Positions 59,616 to 64,000 of a stretch of 64,000 nt of DNA are shown piece after piece. The notes beneath the pieces are model-generated. The model ran no database searches and was not told the DNA's origin. It saw only the letters and a list, made by a program, of their open reading frames with translations. Position numbers and translations under genes: made by a program. Origin of the DNA: Renibacterium sp043789415. GTDB taxonomy: Bacteria; Actinomycetota; Actinomycetes; Actinomycetales; Micrococcaceae. The DNA is taken from positions 434,001 through 498,000 of the forward strand of contig NZ_JBDLLW010000001.1 of assembly GCF_043789415.1 (NCBI RefSeq). Direction: 5' to 3'. Position 1 is the stretch's first letter. Each line of letters opens with the position of its first letter.

Positions 59616-61189
59616 AGCACCATCGAGTCCCGGCCCTGCAGGAAGTAGATCCAACCTTTGTAGATGAAAGTCGCTGTGCTGTTCCCCGTGTTGACGAAGA
59701 CCGTCAGCCCGTTGTTCAGCAGCCGTGAGCTGAGTTGCCCGTTCTGCGTGATCGGCGTCGTGCTGTAAACCGTCGGCACTTGGAGGGCGAGCATTTTCTG
59801 CACCATGCTGTCTTGCAGGTTGACGCTCGCCGTGTCCACGCTTTCGTAGCCGTTGGCGAGGTTCTGGCAGAACGGCTGTGCCTGGGCCACAGCACCGACC
59901 ATCTGCTTCGCGTCAGAGCTCTTATTGAGCAGCGTCCAGCCCAGGCTCATCCGCTGATCTGCGGTGCGGCGGCCACTCGCCGACTGAGCCACGAACCAGG
60001 CACCGAAGTCGTCGTCCGAAAGGCAAGGAGCATCCCAGGGCACCACTGCCCCCTGGCTGTAGTTAGAAAGGCTCGTCTTACGCAGGTCCACACTGTAGTC
60101 GTGCATGATCGGGACCGAACCACGCCGGGAGATCTCGGCCGCGAAGTTCGCACCGGCTTTCATCTCGGAGTCGCTCATTGAGCCACCGTCCGCCCACTGC
60201 ACGCTGTATTCCCGCAACACCGCATCGATCAAAGGCGGCGTACTGGCCGCCGCGCCCGCGAGCAACCGTTGGTCAATCAGCCGCAAGCCGCGTTGCGACT
60301 CGGTGCTGGGCAAGGGGGAACCACCGGCCACCGCGGGCTTTCCCAGCAGCGTCTTGGTGCTGGTCGGGTCGACACCCATATTGACCCAGACCAGCACATC
60401 TCGGCCCGCCGTGGCTTTGGTCTGCCGCGCCAGGTAATTGACCATGGACATCATGTCATCGCCGTATTGCGCACTCGTGGTCCAGGGACCATAGCCGCCT
60501 ACGTCTTCGATATTGATGCCGTGCTGCGGGGAGACGTTCACGTCGTCGAGCAATACCCCATCGAAGTACGCGGCCGGCTCACCGTTCCTGCCGGGCCTAG
60601 AGGGTGTGGTCAGAATGTTCTTGAGCCGGTTAGCACAGTTGGCCCGATAGAGCTGAGAGCTGATATCGGCGACAAAAAGCCCTTGATCGGGGTACTGGAC
60701 GAAACTTTTATCGCCCATCTTCACCAGGGCGTTCGCCTTGGCCAAGGCCGCAGACCCAGATTGCACGAAGAGCGATGCTCGCGGATCAGCCGCGCTGTCT
60801 GGGGCATCCACGCAATCGGGCTGGAATTCGCTCCAATCACCGAGGCCCTGGGTTTTCTCCCGACTCGCGGCAACGTCCACATACGCCAGGAATTTGGTCT
60901 GCGGATTGGCGACTTTCATTTCAGCTAGATTGCAATCGCCCGGTAAAGAAACCCCGAAGGCGAATGGCTCCAAGACAACTTCTTTGAGTTTGTTCTGAAA
61001 GGGTGCCCCTGAGCAGAGCAACTGGCCTTGCCGCCAGCCCTGTAAATATGCCACCCCTCCCTGGGGGGCGATCACGGAGGCTTGAGCCGGAACCGCGGGA
61101 AGACCCAAGGCCGCGAGCAAAACCACGCCGATGAGCAGCGCGGCACCGCCTTTCATGCCTCGGCTAAGCTGCTGACCGTTCTTAACCAT
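59612..61189 (-). CDS. Secreted hypothetical glycosyl hydrolase (GHL15-like)
   Basis: 525 residues from the ATG at 61189 with GGAGG seven bases upstream. A Sec signal peptide ends at PAQASV. The body is a TIM-barrel-like protein with AYVDVAA, YFDGVLLDDVNVSP and PIMHDYS, matching the hypothetical glycosyl hydrolase family 15 pattern (acidic residues at strand ends). A polysaccharide hydrolase role, perhaps in exopolysaccharide turnover, is inferred. Six cysteines in the mature part may form disulfides. Overlaps the RND gene tail to tail. Confidence 0.78.
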   Translation of the reverse strand: MVKNGQQLSRGMKGGAALLIGVVLLAALGLPAVPAQASVIAPQGGVAYLQGWRQGQLLCSGAPFQNKLKEVVLEPFAFGVSLPGDCNLAEMKVANPQTKFLAYVDVAASREKTQGLGDWSEFQPDCVDAPDSAADPRASLFVQSGSAALAKANALVKMGDKSFVQYPDQGLFVADISSQLYRANCANRLKNILTTPSRPGRNGEPAAYFDGVLLDDVNVSPQHGINIEDVGGYGPWTTSAQYGDDMMSMVNYLARQTKATAGRDVLVWVNMGVDPTSTKTLLGKPAVAGGSPLPSTESQRGLRLIDQRLLAGAAASTPPLIDAVLREYSVQWADGGSMSDSEMKAGANFAAEISRRGSVPIMHDYSVDLRKTSLSNYSQGAVVPWDAPCLSDDDFGAWFVAQSASGRRTADQRMSLGWTLLNKSSDAKQMVGAVAQAQPFCQNLANGYESVDTASVNLQDSMVQKMLALQVPTVYSTTPITQNGQLSSRLLNNGLTVFVNTGNSTATFIYKGWIYFLQGRDSMVL

Positions 61190-61277
61190 CGCATTACCTC
61201 CAGGGTACAAAGCCCTCCCCCTAGGCGGTTTTGTATTTTATTAGGGCCTCATCATACGCACGTCAGACTCTTAATCA

Positions 61278-62747
61278 CTAGGCCTTTTCGAGGATTGGAA
61301 TAGTGCTTTCAAAAGCCGATTTAGGTGCGAAGAAAAGTCCGACCGCCGCCAGTATTCCAGAGATGCCGCAGACCATCCAAACCAGCAAATAACCATTCAG
61401 CGATCCAGCGGTCGGCGAGCCGGCGGCCCCGGCGCGCAGAGCCTGACTGGCGAGAGCCAAACCGAAGATACACGAGGCAAAAGAGCCGCCCAGGGTCTTG
61501 ATCGCATTGGTCAATCCGGTGGCCATCCCGGTGTGCCTCAACGGCGCGATCGCCGCCGCAGCCGCGGGTAAAGCGGCTACCAAAGCCCCTGAGCCCAGAC
61601 CTGCGACGAACATGTTCAGCATGGCCTGCCAGAGCACCCCGTGGAAGGGCAAGAACAGCAAATACCCGACGCCGACCAAGCTCGCCGCACTGATCAAGCT
61701 GATTCGAGGCGTTGCGCGTTTCGCCACCCAGGGGAAAAGCAGCGCCCCCACCAAGAGCGAGAGCACATACACGCCGATCAGTACCGAGACCTGCCCCGAG
61801 CTGACGCCCAGACCATAGCCGAGCTGAGCCGGGTCAGTTCTGGCGAAAGTGGAGAGCGGCACCTGGGCTCCGAGCACTGAAAGCCCGAAGAGGAAAGCGG
61901 TCAACTGCACCGGCCACATACCCGGCATCCGCAATAATCTGATATCCACGATCGGATCGGCTTGCTGCAACTCGAAGCGTGCAAAGCCCCACAGGGCAAG
62001 ACCCCCCAGCAAGACCGCAGCCCAGGCCCACCAGGTGAGCAGCCCGTTGATCCGCATGAAGATCAGTCCAGTGGTTATCAGCAGCAGTGAAAGGCTGATC
62101 AATCCGAAGCCCTTGAGATCGAGCCGGCCTCCGCTTCGCAGCGGTGACTCCGGAACACCGCGCCAGATCACCCAAAGGCACAGCGTGACGCACAGCGCCG
62201 GGACCATCAGGGTCAACGAGATCTTCCCGACCAGCACCTCACCCAGGGCGCCTCCGGAGAGCGCACCGAGGATGACGCCGAGCTCCAATCCCGCGACCAG
62301 AATCCCGGAAGCTCTCCTGGTCAGGGCCGCGGGGTTGTTATTGGCCTGGCTGTGCGAGTAGATCAAGGCGACTTCCAAGGGCAACCACACGACATAAAAG
62401 CCCTGGAGCGCCCAGGCGAGCAAGAAGGTCCAGAAATCCGGGGCCAGCGCAACGCCCCAGGAGGCCAGGGCGGTGAGCGCCGTCGAAATCAAGAGCACCC
62501 GGCGGTGCCCGAACATATCACCGAGCTTGGCGAGCAAGGGCACCGCCAAGGCGCTGACCAGCAGCTGGGCGGCTTCGAACCAGTTCACATCGGCGTCGTG
62601 AATCTTCAGATGGCGCGCAATATCGGTGAACAACGGCGTGTAGTAGCCCTGCAAAACGCCAGAGGTCAGCTCAACGAGAAGCAGAAAACCGACGATACTC
62701 CCTGCTCCCCCGAGCAGTCCCGCAGTCCCCTTCAAGCGAGTCTTCAC
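61278..62747 (-). CDS. MFS transporter, DHA2 family (14 helices)
   Basis: 489 residues from the GTG at 62747 (GAGGAG six bases upstream); the longer frame from 62831 lacks a site. Fourteen hydrophobic segments. Motif A is LGDMFGHRRVLLIS, and motif C-like glycine-rich stretches are in helix 5. Drug:proton antiporter type. Divergent from the LLM flavin enzyme; the 118-base gap is AT-rich and probably holds both promoters. Confidence 0.9.
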   Translation of the reverse strand: MKTRLKGTAGLLGGAGSIVGFLLLVELTSGVLQGYYTPLFTDIARHLKIHDADVNWFEAAQLLVSALAVPLLAKLGDMFGHRRVLLISTALTALASWGVALAPDFWTFLLAWALQGFYVVWLPLEVALIYSHSQANNNPAALTRRASGILVAGLELGVILGALSGGALGEVLVGKISLTLMVPALCVTLCLWVIWRGVPESPLRSGGRLDLKGFGLISLSLLLITTGLIFMRINGLLTWWAWAAVLLGGLALWGFARFELQQADPIVDIRLLRMPGMWPVQLTAFLFGLSVLGAQVPLSTFARTDPAQLGYGLGVSSGQVSVLIGVYVLSLLVGALLFPWVAKRATPRISLISAASLVGVGYLLFLPFHGVLWQAMLNMFVAGLGSGALVAALPAAAAAIAPLRHTGMATGLTNAIKTLGGSFASCIFGLALASQALRAGAAGSPTAGSLNGYLLVWMVCGISGILAAVGLFFAPKSAFESTIPILEKA

Positions 62748-62865
62748 AAAAATCTCCTCATAGTATTCGCCACCCCCAAACAGCGGGAATACAACCGGTG
62801 CGAGTCCGGTTTCCATGGATAATAGATGCAAACGTATTTATTTATATGGGAAAGAGGACCGAATC

Positions 62866-63957
62866 ATGCAAATCGGCATCTTCACTGTGGGTGACGTTAC
62901 AACAGACCCCACGAACAACACCACCCCCAGCGAATTCGAACGCATTAAAGCGATGACAACGATAGCCAAACACGCCGAAGAGGTGGGGCTCGACGTCTTT
63001 GCCACCGGTGAGCATCACAACCATCCCTTCGTGCCGAGTTCACCCACCACGATGCTCGGCTACATCGCAGCGCAGACCGAGCGCATCATCCTTTCCACCT
63101 CCACAACGCTGATCACTACGAACGATCCGGTGAAGATCGCCGAGGATTTCGCGATGCTGCAGCATCTGGCGGAGGGCCGGGTGGACATCGTGCTGGGGCG
63201 CGGAAACACCGCACCGGTGTATCCCTGGTTCGGCAAGAGCATGCAGGACAGCGTGGAATTGACGGTGGAAAATTACGCTCTGTTGCGCAAGCTCTGGGAT
63301 GAAGAAGTGGTCAACTGGCAGGGTCGTTTCCGTACCCCGCTCAATGGCTTCACCTCGACCCCCAGGCCGCTCGACGGCGTCGCCCCCTTTGTCTGGCACG
63401 GCTCGATCCGCACTCCTCAGGTGGCGGAGATCGCGGCTTATCACGGTGATGGGTTCTTCGCGAACAATATCTTCTGGCCCAAAGAGCACTATCAGCAGCT
63501 CATCGGCCTCTACCGGGAGCGTTACGAGCACTACGGGCACGGCGCAGCCGATCAGGCCATTGTGGGCTTGGGCGGTCAGTTCTTCATCCGGCCCAATTCT
63601 CAGGACGCGGTCAGGGAGTTCCGACCTTACTTCGACAATGCGCCGGTCTACGGACACGGACCGTCCATGGAGGATTTCACCTCGCAGACCCCGCTGACCG
63701 TGGGCAGTCCGCAGGAGATGATCGAGAAAACCCTGACTTTCCGCGAGTTCTTCGGTGATTATCAGCGTCAGTTGTTCTTGGTCGATCATGCTGGACTACC
63801 GCTGAAGACCGTTCTTGAACAGTTGGATCTCTTCGCCTCGGACGTATTGCCTACCCTGCGCAAGGAGTTCGCGGCCAGAAAACCGGCGCATGTTCCCGAC
63901 GGCCCGACCTTCGCCTCCCGCCGGGCAGCGGCTGAGAAAGCCACTGTGGGATCATGA
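62866..63957 (+). CDS. LLM-class flavin-dependent oxidoreductase (luciferase-like)
   Basis: 363 residues from the ATG at 62866 (AGAGGA upstream). The bacterial luciferase fold shows TGEHHNHPFVPSSPTT, then ISTSTTLITTNDP-like SSTTLITTNDPVKIAEDFAMLQHLAEGRVDIVLGRGN. An FMN-dependent monooxygenase or reductase of unknown substrate. The next gene starts within its stop codon (ATGA), so a partner, often a flavin reductase, is expected there. Confidence 0.9.
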   Translation: MQIGIFTVGDVTTDPTNNTTPSEFERIKAMTTIAKHAEEVGLDVFATGEHHNHPFVPSSPTTMLGYIAAQTERIILSTSTTLITTNDPVKIAEDFAMLQHLAEGRVDIVLGRGNTAPVYPWFGKSMQDSVELTVENYALLRKLWDEEVVNWQGRFRTPLNGFTSTPRPLDGVAPFVWHGSIRTPQVAEIAAYHGDGFFANNIFWPKEHYQQLIGLYRERYEHYGHGAADQAIVGLGGQFFIRPNSQDAVREFRPYFDNAPVYGHGPSMEDFTSQTPLTVGSPQEMIEKTLTFREFFGDYQRQLFLVDHAGLPLKTVLEQLDLFASDVLPTLRKEFAARKPAHVPDGPTFASRRAAAEKATVGS

Positions 63958-64000
63958 GCGACCTTCGGCTCAGCGTGCAAAGCTGGGAATCCTTCTTCAG
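63954..64000 (+). CDS. Start of a further gene, cut by the right edge
   Basis: ATG at 63954 overlaps the LLM stop by four bases. The visible residues are MSDLRLSVQSWESFF. Too short to identify. In related genomes an NAD(P)H:FMN reductase commonly follows this type of flavin enzyme, which is only inference here. Confidence 0.55.
   Translation, partial: MSDLRLSVQSWESFF

Noticed and set aside
1..64000. Prophage, transposon or defence island
   Set aside because: No integrase, transposase, terminase, toxin-antitoxin, restriction or CRISPR gene was recognised in any frame.

Overview
The window looks like chromosome of a high-GC Gram-positive bacterium of the Micrococcaceae (Arthrobacter / Renibacterium / Psychromicrobium type). 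This is inferred from the gene order (plsC-murA-leuD-leuC next to a divergent IclR gene, gltX near tRNA-Gln and tRNA-Glu, then ilvE, leuB, serA, ilvC, ilvN, ilvB, ilvD), actinobacterial signal peptides and lipoboxes, and many leaderless-type starts. No species assignment can be made from the sequence alone.

Layout. 1-6150: phospholipid acyltransferase (cut by the left edge), murA, leuDC, the divergent IclR regulator, a DHFR-like reductase and a DUF1697 protein. 6190-8030: an AT-richer island with a two-gene secreted protein/lipoprotein operon and a frameshifted small gene, ending at a tRNA-Gln/tRNA-Glu pair. 8488-10254: a membrane-anchored repeat protein. 10383-15916: HAD hydrolase, gltX, FAH-family protein, ilvE and leuB. 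16136-21439: two-component system followed by a MacB-like ABC exporter. 21525-30501: metG, serA, and ilvBN-ilvC with an attenuator leader peptide, then ilvD. 30744: tRNA-Lys. 30857-33383: a second AT-richer patch with an MFS exporter, a frameshifted small gene, a lipoprotein and a 50-residue secreted peptide. 33541-42203: an alpha-glucan utilisation locus (secreted GH87-type alpha-1,3-glucanase, LacI regulator, GH13 glucosidase, ABC sugar importer). 42286-64000: methyltransferase, XRE-cupin regulator, beta-oxidation pair, Bcp peroxiredoxin, tRNA-Leu, DapA-like aldolase, SGNH lipoprotein, DipZ-like redox protein, fasciclin lipoprotein, peptide-binding lipoprotein, mqo, an RND pump, a GHL15-like secreted protein, a DHA2 MFS exporter and an LLM flavin enzyme.

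How the genes work together. Most of the pathway from pyruvate/threonine to leucine, isoleucine and valine is here: ilvBN, ilvC, ilvD, leuCD, leuB and ilvE (leuA and ilvA are not in the window). Control is visible at two points: an operator-like palindrome beside the IclR gene and leuC, and a transcription attenuator before ilvB whose 15-residue leader is packed with Ile, Leu and Val codons. The glucan locus reads as a pathway: an exported enzyme cuts polymer, a binding protein and two permeases import the oligosaccharides, and a cytoplasmic GH13 enzyme hydrolyses them. Two near-identical LacI-type operators sit before the glucanase and the importer operon. No ATPase is encoded, so a shared one elsewhere is implied.

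The strongest less-obvious signals are: (1) eleven genes whose start codon lies exactly six bases after a TANNNT box, indicating leaderless mRNAs; (2) the ilv attenuator; (3) the paired LacI operators; (4) two small genes each broken by one base; (5) the mosaic repeat protein. No CRISPR array, transposase, integrase, phage gene or obvious defence system was found. I do not see a clearly new multi-gene system; the glucan locus and the repeat protein come closest to being notable.
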